Shown: piece by piece, positions 23,650 through 32,464 of the stretch
How the letters are laid out: each line of letters opens with the position of its first letter
Position numbering within the stretch: the stretch's first letter is position 1
NCBI GenBank assembly: GCA_009787355.1
Contig: WRGD01000148.1
Coordinates: 1-49,975, forward strand
Direction: 5' to 3'
DNA length: 49,975 bases
Source of the DNA: Defluviitaleaceae bacterium
GTDB lineage: Bacteria > Bacillota > Clostridia > Lachnospirales > UBA5962
The notes under the pieces: model-generated
Told to the model about the DNA's origin: nothing
The model's input: only the letters and a program-made list of their open reading frames with translations
Database searches by the model: none
Made by a program: the position numbers and the translations under genes

Positions 23650-24201
23650 TTAAATAAGGCTAATAACATTTACCATTCCGCTATAAGCAATATCTGCCAT
23701 TTTCATAACTATTCCAAGCCTTGTATTTTGTATCGACATATGACCGAAAATTCCATTTTGATTTACTATGCCCGTTACAAACATATCTCCTACTTCTGGT
23801 AGTATTTTATTTACTCCTTGTCCCGGCTTTATACTTCCTTCTCCTATAGTAAGACAACCTATGTTTTTTTCTAATCCTAAACTCGCATCTACAGCTATTA
23901 CAAATTTATTCTTATATTTTTTATTTATCTCGTATACAATTTCTTCTAAATTTTTTGCGTGTACTGGATTTTCTAGTGTACCATATATGGTAACATTTTT
24001 TGGTGAATAATTATAAAGTTTGTATCCTATTAAGGGTCCTAATGAATCTCCTGTAACTTTATCTGTCCCAATACATAATATTATTATTTCTTTATCATTG
24101 GAATATAAATTTTTAAATATTTCATAAAAAACATTTGTAAAATAATTTACAGCATTTTCTTTGTTCGTATCTATATAAGTTATGTTTTTATTTATCAACA
24201 T
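23650..24201 (-). CDS. yyaC: YyaC-family spore protease-like protein
   Basis: 183 residues of the YyaC (DUF1256) family, related in fold to the germination protease Gpr and to hydrogenase-maturation proteases. CIGTDKVTGDSLGPLIG and TLENPVHAKNLEE are the diagnostic segments, followed by VIAVDASLG and GEGSIKPGQGV. The family is confined to spore-formers; its substrate is unknown to me. The ATG at 24201 has AGGAG; the ATG at 24222 has none. Confidence 0.85.
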   Translation of the reverse strand: MLINKNITYIDTNKENAVNYFTNVFYEIFKNLYSNDKEIIILCIGTDKVTGDSLGPLIGYKLYNYSPKNVTIYGTLENPVHAKNLEEIVYEINKKYKNKFVIAVDASLGLEKNIGCLTIGEGSIKPGQGVNKILPEVGDMFVTGIVNQNGIFGHMSIQNTRLGIVMKMADIAYSGMVNVISLI

Positions 24202-24439
24202 AAAATCTCCTAATTTTGTCAATTTAAGTACAAAAAATCTACTGATTATTTTTTTCTATAAATATACTATAACACAATGCTATTATCTAATTATTGCCAA
24301 TTTTAGCGACATTAAAACATATCTTATTAAAATTTTCTTACACATTTTTACAAACTCTATATCTTTTATATGGTAATATATATATAAACTATATTTTGTA
24401 AAATTTAGGCAAAAGTTAAAATAAAGGAGGCAAATACAA

Positions 24440-25630
24440 ATGAAAGAGTTTGATTTTCCTACAAATATCAAACAAATCGGAACAATAGATTCTGGTTTAA
24501 AAATATATATAGAAGATTATGTTTCTTCTTATCTAATTCAATATGCAACTGCAGCAGGTTATGATGAGCGTTTAGCTACTCTTGTCGGTAGATATATGTA
24601 CATAGATCAGAACCCTGTCATTTTTATAAATGGTGCAATTTTAGGAAAATACACTGAAGAAGATAGTGGCATTTTGAAATTTACAAGAAGAAGTATGGAA
24701 TATATTGAAGAGCAAATTGATATTCATTTTAAAGGTATGGAGATTGTAGGTCTAATGCAGTCTCAACCGGGTTATGGAACTTTTTTAAACCCTGCGTATA
24801 AATCTTATTATCACCAAAATTTTAATAAGCAATATCAAGTAATGTTTATCATAGACCCTTTAGAAAAAGTAAATTCTTTTTATACAAATAGAAATGGAAA
24901 TTTGCAAGAAAGCAATGGTTATTTTATATATTACGAAAAAAATAATTCTATGCACGATTATATGATGGAAAATAAAATAATAAAACCATTAAAAAATGTA
25001 AATATAAAAGACGAAAATGAAAGTCCTTATATACAAGAAGCACAGATTTGGGGTAAAGAGGAAAAACCACTAAGATTTAAAGAAATAAAACAGGATGAAA
25101 AAAATTATTTAAATGATGAATATGAAGAACCAAAAGGTAAAAAGGTAGTAAATATAGATGAAGCTAAAAATAGAAGTAGAAAACCAGTACCGAAAAATCA
25201 AAGGCGAGTTATAAATATGCTACTTAGTATGAGTAGTGTTTTACTTTTAATATCATTTGTAATGGCAGCAGCACTAATTAGAAGTGAAGATAGAATAGCA
25301 AGATTAGAAGTAGATTTAGGAATTTTAACAAATGCCTATGTAAATATAATACAGAGCCTACAACTAACTCAAGAAGCATTTGCAACACAGAACGTAATAG
25401 TAACAGAAGATGGAATGTCATCTTCTGTAAATAATACAGTACAGAATTGGCCACAAACAGCAAATTTGCCACAAACATATGTTGTACAAGCTGGTGATAA
25501 TTTACTTGCTATTAGCCAAAGATTCTACGGTACTACAGGAATGGTAGGAGAAATAATGAGAGCAAACAATTTAAGCGACCCAGATATGATTTTTCACGGT
25601 ATGATATTACTATTACCTAGTGTAAATTAA
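24440..25630 (+). CDS. Membrane protein with degenerate MPN-like domain and C-terminal LysM
   Basis: 396 residues in three parts. Residues about 18-170 resemble the JAB/MPN metalloprotease fold, including GLMQSQPGYGTFLNP and MFIIDP. The zinc-binding H-x-H of active JAMM enzymes is Q107-S-Q109, and the Ser and Asp further on are N117 and Y120, so catalysis is unlikely. A charged linker leads to one membrane helix at about 258-280, then an extracellular stretch and a LysM domain (about 347-392: YVVQAGDNLLAISQRF). The N-terminus would be cytoplasmic and the LysM would face the cell wall. AAAGGAGG precedes the ATG. The histidine kinase gene starts 10 nt after the stop. The MPN resemblance is my reading of the sequence and needs a structure check. 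Confidence 0.7.
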   Translation: MKEFDFPTNIKQIGTIDSGLKIYIEDYVSSYLIQYATAAGYDERLATLVGRYMYIDQNPVIFINGAILGKYTEEDSGILKFTRRSMEYIEEQIDIHFKGMEIVGLMQSQPGYGTFLNPAYKSYYHQNFNKQYQVMFIIDPLEKVNSFYTNRNGNLQESNGYFIYYEKNNSMHDYMMENKIIKPLKNVNIKDENESPYIQEAQIWGKEEKPLRFKEIKQDEKNYLNDEYEEPKGKKVVNIDEAKNRSRKPVPKNQRRVINMLLSMSSVLLLISFVMAAALIRSEDRIARLEVDLGILTNAYVNIIQSLQLTQEAFATQNVIVTEDGMSSSVNNTVQNWPQTANLPQTYVVQAGDNLLAISQRFYGTTGMVGEIMRANNLSDPDMIFHGMILLLPSVN

Positions 25631-25640
25631 AGGATAGCAT

Positions 25641-26297
25641 ATGGATAAAGATGCGATAGAACAAATAGCTGCAGCTCTTGCACATGAGGTAAAAAATCCT
25701 CTTAGTCTTGTACGTGCTAATATAGAACTTTTGGAACAAAAAGACCCAGAAAAAAATAATAAAAAAAATTATGAGATGATACATAATGAGTTGTTGAAAA
25801 TAAACGAGCTTATAATGCAATTTCTAAACCTTACTGTATCAAACAAAGAGATTTTTGATTTAGTATATATAGCAGATATAATTATAAATATAGTAAAAAA
25901 ATATGATACTAGTTATGCCAATATAAATTTTGTAATAAAAAATATGGTGTATGAAGAAAAAGCCATTTTAGGCTCCGAAAATAAGTTAGATATACTTTTT
26001 AATAATATTATTAAAAATAGTGTAGAAGCAATTAATTCTACAAAAAAAGAAGGAATCATAGAAATAACAATAAAAAACGAAAAAAATCATACAATTGCAA
26101 ATATAAAAGATAATGGTGGAGGAATACTAGAAGAAATAAAAGATAGTCTTGGAATGGATTCATTTACTACAAAAGAGCTAGGCACTGGACTTGGTATACT
26201 TATATGTAAACAAATTTGCAAGGAACACAATGGAGAATTTTCTATTAAAAATACAGAATATGGTTGTGTTGTAGAAGTTTCTTTTCCTTTTGTATAA
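25641..26297 (+). CDS. Sensor-less cytoplasmic histidine kinase
   Basis: 218 residues holding only the kinase core. The HisKA helix pair has H15 in ALAHEVKNPLS, the N-box is NNIIKNSVEAI, G1 is DNGGGI, and the G2-like segment is TKELGTGLGILICKQ. There is no sensor or membrane part. The layout and length recall Spo0B-like or sporulation-kinase catalytic cores. No response regulator gene is adjacent. Close coupling to the MPN-LysM membrane protein suggests that protein could supply the sensing or anchoring function; this is an inference. AAGGA serves as ribosome site. Confidence 0.82.
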   Translation: MDKDAIEQIAAALAHEVKNPLSLVRANIELLEQKDPEKNNKKNYEMIHNELLKINELIMQFLNLTVSNKEIFDLVYIADIIINIVKKYDTSYANINFVIKNMVYEEKAILGSENKLDILFNNIIKNSVEAINSTKKEGIIEITIKNEKNHTIANIKDNGGGILEEIKDSLGMDSFTTKELGTGLGILICKQICKEHNGEFSIKNTEYGCVVEVSFPFV

Positions 26298-26378
26298 TTT
26301 ATATAGATGAAATTTGCAAATAGATAATATCTGTGGTAACATTTACTCTTATATTATATAAATTTTTTAGGAGATATT

Positions 26379-26765
26379 ATGATTTCATCGCAACGTTTTG
26401 AAAATGCCAAAGTAAAATCATTTACGAGGCTTGTAAATATACAAACACAACATCCAAATTATGAACACTATATTTTAGTTTGTCAAAGTGGAAAATGTAA
26501 CAATGGTGAAAATGTACCATCTGTTTTAGAAGAATTAAAAAAACAATTAGAAGAAAAAAATCTAATAGATAAGGTTTTTTTTAGTGCCGTACCTTGTCTT
26601 GGTATTTGTTCTGATGCTGTAAATATTTATGTATACCCAACATCAAAATCAAATACTGGCACAATATATAGCACAGTAAACCCAAATGATATAACAACTA
26701 TTTTACAAGAACATATAGAAAATGGAAATATTGTAGAAGAGCTTTTAACTAAAATAGTTGATTAA
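26379..26765 (+). CDS. Thioredoxin-like [2Fe-2S] ferredoxin
   Basis: 128 residues with the NuoE-like/thioredoxin-fold ferredoxin pattern: C35-x4-C40 in CQSGKCNNG and C73-x3-C77 in PCLGICSDA. These four cysteines would bind one [2Fe-2S] cluster. The C-terminal part (YSTVNPNDITTILQEHIENG) is the usual family ending. Such domains work with flavin or hydrogenase complexes, but none is adjacent here. Its start has GGAGA. Confidence 0.8.
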   Translation: MISSQRFENAKVKSFTRLVNIQTQHPNYEHYILVCQSGKCNNGENVPSVLEELKKQLEEKNLIDKVFFSAVPCLGICSDAVNIYVYPTSKSNTGTIYSTVNPNDITTILQEHIENGNIVEELLTKIVD

Positions 26766-26807
26766 ATTTTTTTGATTGAGATTGATATAGATAAAAATAA
26801 GATAAAT

Positions 26808-26839
26808 AAAAAACAGGAGGCTTTAATAGCTTCCTGTTT
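26808..26839 (-). terminator. Terminator after the MFS transporter
   Basis: A 12-bp stem (26811-26822 with 26828-26839, one G-T pair) runs into six T on the minus strand, 55 nt past the stop of the MFS gene. Confidence 0.55.
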
Positions 26840-26893
26840 AAGATTGACAAAAACTAGTTTAAATATGACATATTATAGTTATTTATAAAGATA

Positions 26894-28138
26894 TTATTTT
26901 CTTCTGATAACAAAAACATTCATCTGCTCATTCATACATAATAAAACAATTATCAAAAATAGAATTGTAGGAAAAAACGCCTCCATAGAAACCATAGCAA
27001 GGAAAAAACCCATGGAAGATGATATTATCTCTCCAAAACCTGCAGCACTTAACTGATATCCCATTTGTTTTTCTATTATATTTTTATTGAATCTATTTGT
27101 TGTTTCATGTAATAAGCATGGAAAAATAGGTGATATTCCAAAGCCAATTAGAACTATACCAATTAAATTTGTTGTAAAAATTAAAATAATACATCCAGAA
27201 ATAGCAAAAAATATACCTATACGTATCATAGTCATATTTGAAAGTTTTGTAGAAATATAACCAAAAATAAGTCTACCAATCATAATAAAACCATAATACA
27301 AAGATGGAAAAATACCTGCTTCTAAAATACTCAAATTTCTAGATTCTATCATAACACCATGTACCCAAAATCCTATTGTAGTTTGTGTACCGATAGCTAC
27401 AAAAAAAATAGACATTTGAAGTAGTTGATATACAAAAAATTTTTTATTTTCGTTTAGATTTTTCTTTTTTATGCTTTTATTTATCTCTTCATCTTTAAAA
27501 TTTTGTGTTTCGGTAAATTTTTTATCATTTTTAGATGTCTTTTCTATTTTTGTATTTATCCAAACTTTATTTTTTATACTATATAAAACAAATAGAAAAA
27601 CCAAAAATTGTATAAACAAAATAGCTAAATATCCGTATCTCCAATTAAAACTCTGTATTATACTAGACATTATTATAGGGCTAATACTAGCACCCATTCC
27701 CCAAAAACAAAGTCCAAAATTCATATGACGAGAAGAGAAATTTTTCGCAAGATAAGAATTAAGACTAGATTCTATAAGTGCCTGTCCAGAAGCAATAAGC
27801 CCTATTAATACAAAAAGAGTATGAAAATAAAAAGTGAAGAATAAACCAATATTTGAAATAATCATTATTGATATACCAATAAGTACAATTTTTTGTATTT
27901 CTAAATATTTTGAAATCAGACCAAACTGACTGGAAACAAAAGAATACATTGTAAAAGCTGTTATTGTTAATATTCCAGCCATTTCAAATGGGACATACAT
28001 ATCTATATGTATACTTGCCCATGCTACTCCTAATGCTCCATCGTTTAATCCTTGCACTAAAAAACTAAAATATATAGCAAACAAGAGAAGTGCCGATTTT
28101 TCCAACTTTTTTATTTTATATTTTTTTATTGTGTTCAT
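26894..28138 (-). CDS. Major facilitator superfamily transporter
   Basis: 414 residues with about 12 membrane helices in two halves, joined by a Lys/Asn-rich cytoplasmic loop at about 195-235. The N-terminal half has FLVQGLNDGALGVAW and a loop-2-like segment; GYISTKLSN is the second-half counterpart. The substrate cannot be told from sequence. It may be a sugar or drug exporter-like carrier. The ribosome site is weak. It stands alone between a terminator and thrS. Confidence 0.78.
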   Translation of the reverse strand: MNTIKKYKIKKLEKSALLLFAIYFSFLVQGLNDGALGVAWASIHIDMYVPFEMAGILTITAFTMYSFVSSQFGLISKYLEIQKIVLIGISIMIISNIGLFFTFYFHTLFVLIGLIASGQALIESSLNSYLAKNFSSRHMNFGLCFWGMGASISPIIMSSIIQSFNWRYGYLAILFIQFLVFLFVLYSIKNKVWINTKIEKTSKNDKKFTETQNFKDEEINKSIKKKNLNENKKFFVYQLLQMSIFFVAIGTQTTIGFWVHGVMIESRNLSILEAGIFPSLYYGFIMIGRLIFGYISTKLSNMTMIRIGIFFAISGCIILIFTTNLIGIVLIGFGISPIFPCLLHETTNRFNKNIIEKQMGYQLSAAGFGEIISSSMGFFLAMVSMEAFFPTILFLIIVLLCMNEQMNVFVIRRK

Positions 28139-28189
28139 GGAATTTCCCGCAATAATTTTATTTTATATTTTCACTAAAAATTAAAATTT

Positions 28190-30133
28190 CTAATTAGTCA
28201 AATCTTTATTTGTATTCTCTTTTGTGATTTTTTGTATAAAATCGTACAAACTGTATGTTCCTAAATCTCCACCACGTAGAGAACGTACAGTTATTGTATT
28301 CTGCTCTACTTCTTTATCACCTATTATTAACATATAAGGAATTTTTGATAGTTGTGCTTCTCTTATTTTAAAACCTATTTTTTCATTTCTAATATCTATT
28401 TGTGTTCTAAAACCACTTTTTATAAATTCTTCACTTATTTTTTTTGAATATTCGTAGGAAGAATGAGAAACGGGCAATATCTTTATTTGCACAGGAGATA
28501 GCCAAAGAGGAAAAGCAGCAGCAAAATGTTCTGTTAGTATTCCTATAAAACGCTCTACACTACCATATATAACACGATGTATCATTATAGGTCTATGTTT
28601 CTCATTGTCTGAACCAATATAAGTTAAATCAAAACGCTCTGGCATTTGAAAATCTAATTGTATAGTACCACATTGCCAAGTTCTGCCTATACTATCTTCC
28701 AAATGAAAATCTATTTTTGGACCGTAAAAAGCTCCATCCCCCTCGTTTATTTTATAATCACGACCCATATCAAAAAGTGCCTCTTTTAAAGAATTTGTTG
28801 CCATTTCCCAATCTTCATCCGAACCCATAGAATTTTCTGGTCTTGTAGAAAGTTCTATTTTATACGTAAAACCAAATATACTATAAAATTTATCTATTAA
28901 TTCAAAAACACCTTTTATTTCATCTTTTATATGCTCTGGCATCATAAAAATATGTGCATCATCTTGTGTAAAACATCTAACTCTCATAAGACCATGTAGT
29001 GCACCGGATAACTCATGTCTATGCACAAGACCTAATTCACCAACTCTTTTTGGTAAATCTCTATAAGAATGTAATTTGCTTTTGTAAACAAGAAGTGCAC
29101 CCGGACAATTCATAGGTTTAACTCTATATATTTCTTCATCTATAATTGTAGAATACATATTGTCTTTATAATGGTCATAATGTCCACTTCGTTTCCATAG
29201 CTCTTCATTTAAAATTATTGGAGTTCTTATTTCTAAATATCCTGCTTTTTCATGCTCTATTCTCCAAAAATCTTCAAGTTGATTTCTTATAACCATACCT
29301 TTTGGTAAAAAGAAAGGAAAACCTGGACCTTCTTCATATATGTCAAAAAGCTCTAGCTCTTTACCTAATTTTCTATGGTCTCTTTTCTTAGCTTCCTCTA
29401 ATCTATTTAAATATGCATCTAATAACTCTTTTTTAGGATATGATATACCATAAATACGTGTAAGCATTGTATTACTTTGGTCTGCACGCCAGTAAGCTCC
29501 AGCAACACTAAGAAGTTTTAAGCTCTTTACCATACCTGTGCTTGGCAAATGTTTACCTACACATAAATCTATAAACTCGCCCTGTTCATAAAAACTAAGT
29601 TCTTCATCTTCAGGAAGAGAATCTATAAGTTCTATTTTGTAGCTCTCTCCTCTTTTTTTCATTAGTTCTATAGCTTCGTTTCTTGGTAATACAAAACGTT
29701 TTAGAGATAAATTTTCTTTTACTATTTTTTGCATTTCTTTTTCTACTTTTGCCAAATCATCAGCACTAAAAGGATTTTGAAATTCAAAATCGTAGTAAAA
29801 TCCTTTATCTATAGGAGGACCAATTGTAAGTTTTACATCTGGATATAAACGCTTTACTGCTTGTGCCAAAATATGAGCAGTAGTATGCCAAAAAACCCTA
29901 CGAGCTGGAAAAGCATCTTCTGGCTCTTTTTCATTGTATTCTGTATCAAATGTTAAAATTTCTAAATTTATATCTTCATCTACTGTATTTGTAAGGTCTG
30001 TTATTTCTCCGTTTACTTTTGCACATATAGCAGACTTTCCAAGCCCTTGGCTTATACTCTTTGCTATATTTTGTATTGTTATACCCTCTTCATATTCTTT
30101 TTTTGTACCATCTTTTAGTGTAACAGTAATCAT
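28190..30133 (-). CDS. thrS: Threonine--tRNA ligase
   Basis: 647 residues, full length. A TGS domain (1-62) is followed by the editing domain with HTTAHILAQAVKRLYP and the class II catalytic core with motif 2 around VHRHELSGALHGLMRVRCFTQDDAH, MNCPGALLVYKSK, and FYGPKIDFHLED. The anticodon-binding domain begins near 545 with PVQIKILPVS. It attaches Thr to tRNA-Thr and edits Ser. AGGAG precedes the ATG. Instead of a T-box leader, the short upstream region has a palindrome over the promoter (30176-30195). Confidence 0.96.
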   Translation of the reverse strand: MITVTLKDGTKKEYEEGITIQNIAKSISQGLGKSAICAKVNGEITDLTNTVDEDINLEILTFDTEYNEKEPEDAFPARRVFWHTTAHILAQAVKRLYPDVKLTIGPPIDKGFYYDFEFQNPFSADDLAKVEKEMQKIVKENLSLKRFVLPRNEAIELMKKRGESYKIELIDSLPEDEELSFYEQGEFIDLCVGKHLPSTGMVKSLKLLSVAGAYWRADQSNTMLTRIYGISYPKKELLDAYLNRLEEAKKRDHRKLGKELELFDIYEEGPGFPFFLPKGMVIRNQLEDFWRIEHEKAGYLEIRTPIILNEELWKRSGHYDHYKDNMYSTIIDEEIYRVKPMNCPGALLVYKSKLHSYRDLPKRVGELGLVHRHELSGALHGLMRVRCFTQDDAHIFMMPEHIKDEIKGVFELIDKFYSIFGFTYKIELSTRPENSMGSDEDWEMATNSLKEALFDMGRDYKINEGDGAFYGPKIDFHLEDSIGRTWQCGTIQLDFQMPERFDLTYIGSDNEKHRPIMIHRVIYGSVERFIGILTEHFAAAFPLWLSPVQIKILPVSHSSYEYSKKISEEFIKSGFRTQIDIRNEKIGFKIREAQLSKIPYMLIIGDKEVEQNTITVRSLRGGDLGTYSLYDFIQKITKENTNKDLTN

Positions 30134-30165
30134 AAAAGCTCCTGATTTTTTATTATTATCTGATT

Positions 30166-30195
30166 AATATAACATTTTACAAGGTGTCTTGTAAA
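30166..30195 (-). promoter_or_regulatory. thrS promoter overlapped by a palindromic operator-like site
   Basis: On the minus strand TTTACA (30195-30190), an 18-nt spacer and TATATT (30171-30166) form a plausible promoter. A perfect 8-bp inverted repeat, TTTACAAG/CTTGTAAA with a 4-nt centre, covers 30176-30195 and so overlaps the -35 and the spacer. That is where a repressor or MerR-type activator would bind. Confidence 0.45.
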
Positions 30196-30211
30196 GTTTT
30201 GGGGTTTTTAT

Positions 30212-30248
30212 AAAAAAATAAACCATCTTCAACTTTGAAAATGGTTTA
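30212..30248 (-). terminator. Terminator after the bactofilin gene
   Basis: A 12-bp stem with one mismatch (30219-30230 with 30237-30248) is followed on the minus strand by a run of seven T. Confidence 0.6.
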
Positions 30249-30291
30249 AAAAAGACTAATATTTTTTAACTCATATTTTTATTATGTGTAA

Positions 30292-30726
30292 TTACTCTAC
30301 AATATTCAGATTTGCTACATTGCTGTGTACTTCATCATTACTTAGTAGCTCTCTTCTTACTACTGTTGGAGCTTTTGCTTGGTTACAGCTACCTACAAAA
30401 TTACCACCACTACTTACTTCCAAAGAACCACAAGAAACATCACCAATAATACTTCCTTCGTCTGTTATATGCAAATGACCACTAGCAGAAACATTACCAA
30501 CTACTTTTCCTTTTACTGTGCAATTTCTACAATATATATCCCCTTCTATATATCCCTCATGGTCTACTACAATTTCTGCATCTATTTCAAAAACACTTTT
30601 TACAATACCACGAATTATAATACTTGTACTTCCTACAATTTTTTCTCCATAAATTTCTATACCTGGTTCTATAACAGATGCACCGGCAAGAACTACCTCA
30701 GCATCTTTCTTTTTTCCAAAAGCCAT
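30292..30726 (-). CDS. Bactofilin (polymer-forming cytoskeletal protein)
   Basis: 144 residues with the repetitive right-handed beta-helix of bactofilins: short hydrophobic strands separated by Gly turns, such as DHEGYIEGDIYCRNCTVKGKV and GHLHITDEGSIIGDV. Disordered polar tails flank the core. Bactofilins assemble into nucleotide-independent filaments that can position cell-wall enzymes. The ATG at 30726 with GGAGG upstream and the MAFGKKK start fit the family; the ATG at 30774 does not. It stands alone, upstream of thrS and downstream of the flippase gene. Confidence 0.85.
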   Translation of the reverse strand: MAFGKKKDAEVVLAGASVIEPGIEIYGEKIVGSTSIIIRGIVKSVFEIDAEIVVDHEGYIEGDIYCRNCTVKGKVVGNVSASGHLHITDEGSIIGDVSCGSLEVSSGGNFVGSCNQAKAPTVVRRELLSNDEVHSNVANLNIVE

Positions 30727-30856
30727 TTTAGTACCTCCGTTTAAAATATAAATTTTATTTTTTATACAAGCCAATAATCGGTAATCACCTCTATATTATA
30801 GACCAAATATAAATTAAAATCAATTCTGAAAACTTTCCTTTAAATAAATTAAAATA

Positions 30857-32455
30857 TTACAAACCGACTTTTCTTAAAAATTTTGCAAATACAGAAACTA
30901 AAGGTAAGTTTTGCAATTCCTTTTCTGTAATACCCCTACAAAAAATCATAACACAAAAATAAGCAAAACAACCAACAATAATAGAGGAAAAAAGAGAAAT
31001 AGTATTGTTTCCGTTTACGAAATACACAATATAAAATGTAATGTAACAAACTAGACCCATAAAAATAGATGAAAACAAAGGCTTTACAAATACAATTAAA
31101 AAATCTATTTTAACATTTATCTTTTTCGAAACATTATACAAATTTATAGTGGAAGAAACAAAATAGCAAGCTATTGTACTAAATACTGCTCCTAATATAT
31201 TTATGCTAGGAATAGAAATTAGAACATAATTTAAAATTATTTTTACAATTCCTCCTAAAACAGCAGCTAATATCGGTATTTTCAAAAAATTCATTCCTTG
31301 TAATATACCAGCAGCAACCTGAGATAGAGCAAGAAATATTATACTAATACCACCTATTTGTAAAAGTCTATATCCATCCGGACTATTTGGAAACAAAAAC
31401 AAAATAATAGGTCTAGCTAAAACAGATATACCAATGGAAGCAGGAACACAAATAAGCATTGTAAACCTAAGTGAAGTATTTACTTTTTGTTTTATAGTGT
31501 CGTTGTGGTTTAGAGCGTCAGATGCAGCTATACTAGGTATTAGAGCAATAGATATTGCTGTAGCAATAGATACCGGCAAAGTTGTAAGTAAAACAAATTT
31601 TCCAGACAATTGCCCAAAATAATTTAATGCGGTATCATGACTAAATCCTATTTCCTCTAATATAACAACAACCATACGAGTATCTATAATATTTGTCATA
31701 GAAAAAATAGCAATACCTATAACAATAGGAAAAGATGTTGTAAATATTTCTTTTGCTATCTTCTTTTTTGGCTCGTATATTTCTATATTTTTATATCTTT
31801 TTATTCTTGCGTTTTGCAATTTCCTATTTATAAAATATACCCAAATAATAAACAAAAGACCAAACAAAGCACCAATACTAGAGGCAGCAGTACCACCAGC
31901 TGCGGATACCTCTATACCATAATCTAAAAAAATATATACTAAAACAACACTAAATATGGCATTTAAAAGTTGTTCTAAAACTTGAGATATTGCAGTAGGT
32001 AAAGAATTTCCAAAGCCCTGAAAATATCCACGCAAAACACTCATTATAGATGTTATAAAAACAGCAGGAGATAGTGCCATAAGACTATAAACGATATGCC
32101 TACTATGAAGAAAAGTAGCCAAATAATTTGCACCAAAGTACATAAAAAGCATAGAAAAAAAACCAATAGTTCCAGCAATAACTATCGCTACTTTTAGCAC
32201 TTTTAAGGCATTCGAATATTGCTTTAATACTACTCTAGTACTTACCATTTTTGATATAGCTGAAGGCATACCAGCAGAAGATATAACAAAAAAGAACATA
32301 TAAAGACTGTAGCTCTGACCGTATACTCCTGTTCCACTATCACCTAACAAGTTTTGCATAGGTATTCTATACAAAAAACCTAAAATTCTTGCAAAAATGC
32401 CAGCAGCAGCAAGTACAAATGCCTGCATCATAAAATGGGAATACTTTTTTTTCAT
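30857..32455 (-). CDS. MOP-superfamily lipid flippase, SpoVB/MurJ-type
   Basis: 532 residues, about 14 membrane helices, of the polysaccharide-biosynthesis/MATE-like MOP superfamily. Family features include an early G-x-x-x-R-x-x-G-x-x-Y/F-R segment (IFARILGFLYRIPMQ), GVYGQSYSLY, SSAGMPSAISKMV and SVLRGYFQGFG. These fit the YtgP/SpoVB/YabM subgroup, whose members flip lipid II in vegetative or sporulation wall synthesis. Which of the two roles applies here cannot be decided. Its ribosome site GGAGG lies within the last codons of the upstream membrane-protein gene, so the two are coupled. Confidence 0.82.
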   Translation of the reverse strand: MKKKYSHFMMQAFVLAAAGIFARILGFLYRIPMQNLLGDSGTGVYGQSYSLYMFFFVISSAGMPSAISKMVSTRVVLKQYSNALKVLKVAIVIAGTIGFFSMLFMYFGANYLATFLHSRHIVYSLMALSPAVFITSIMSVLRGYFQGFGNSLPTAISQVLEQLLNAIFSVVLVYIFLDYGIEVSAAGGTAASSIGALFGLLFIIWVYFINRKLQNARIKRYKNIEIYEPKKKIAKEIFTTSFPIVIGIAIFSMTNIIDTRMVVVILEEIGFSHDTALNYFGQLSGKFVLLTTLPVSIATAISIALIPSIAASDALNHNDTIKQKVNTSLRFTMLICVPASIGISVLARPIILFLFPNSPDGYRLLQIGGISIIFLALSQVAAGILQGMNFLKIPILAAVLGGIVKIILNYVLISIPSINILGAVFSTIACYFVSSTINLYNVSKKINVKIDFLIVFVKPLFSSIFMGLVCYITFYIVYFVNGNNTISLFSSIIVGCFAYFCVMIFCRGITEKELQNLPLVSVFAKFLRKVGL

Positions 32456-32464
32456 TTATTTATA

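Noticed and set aside
30134-30291. T-box leader for thrS
   Set aside because: Only 158 bp separate the genes, part of it a terminator for the bactofilin gene, and no T-box or specifier-loop sequence is visible.
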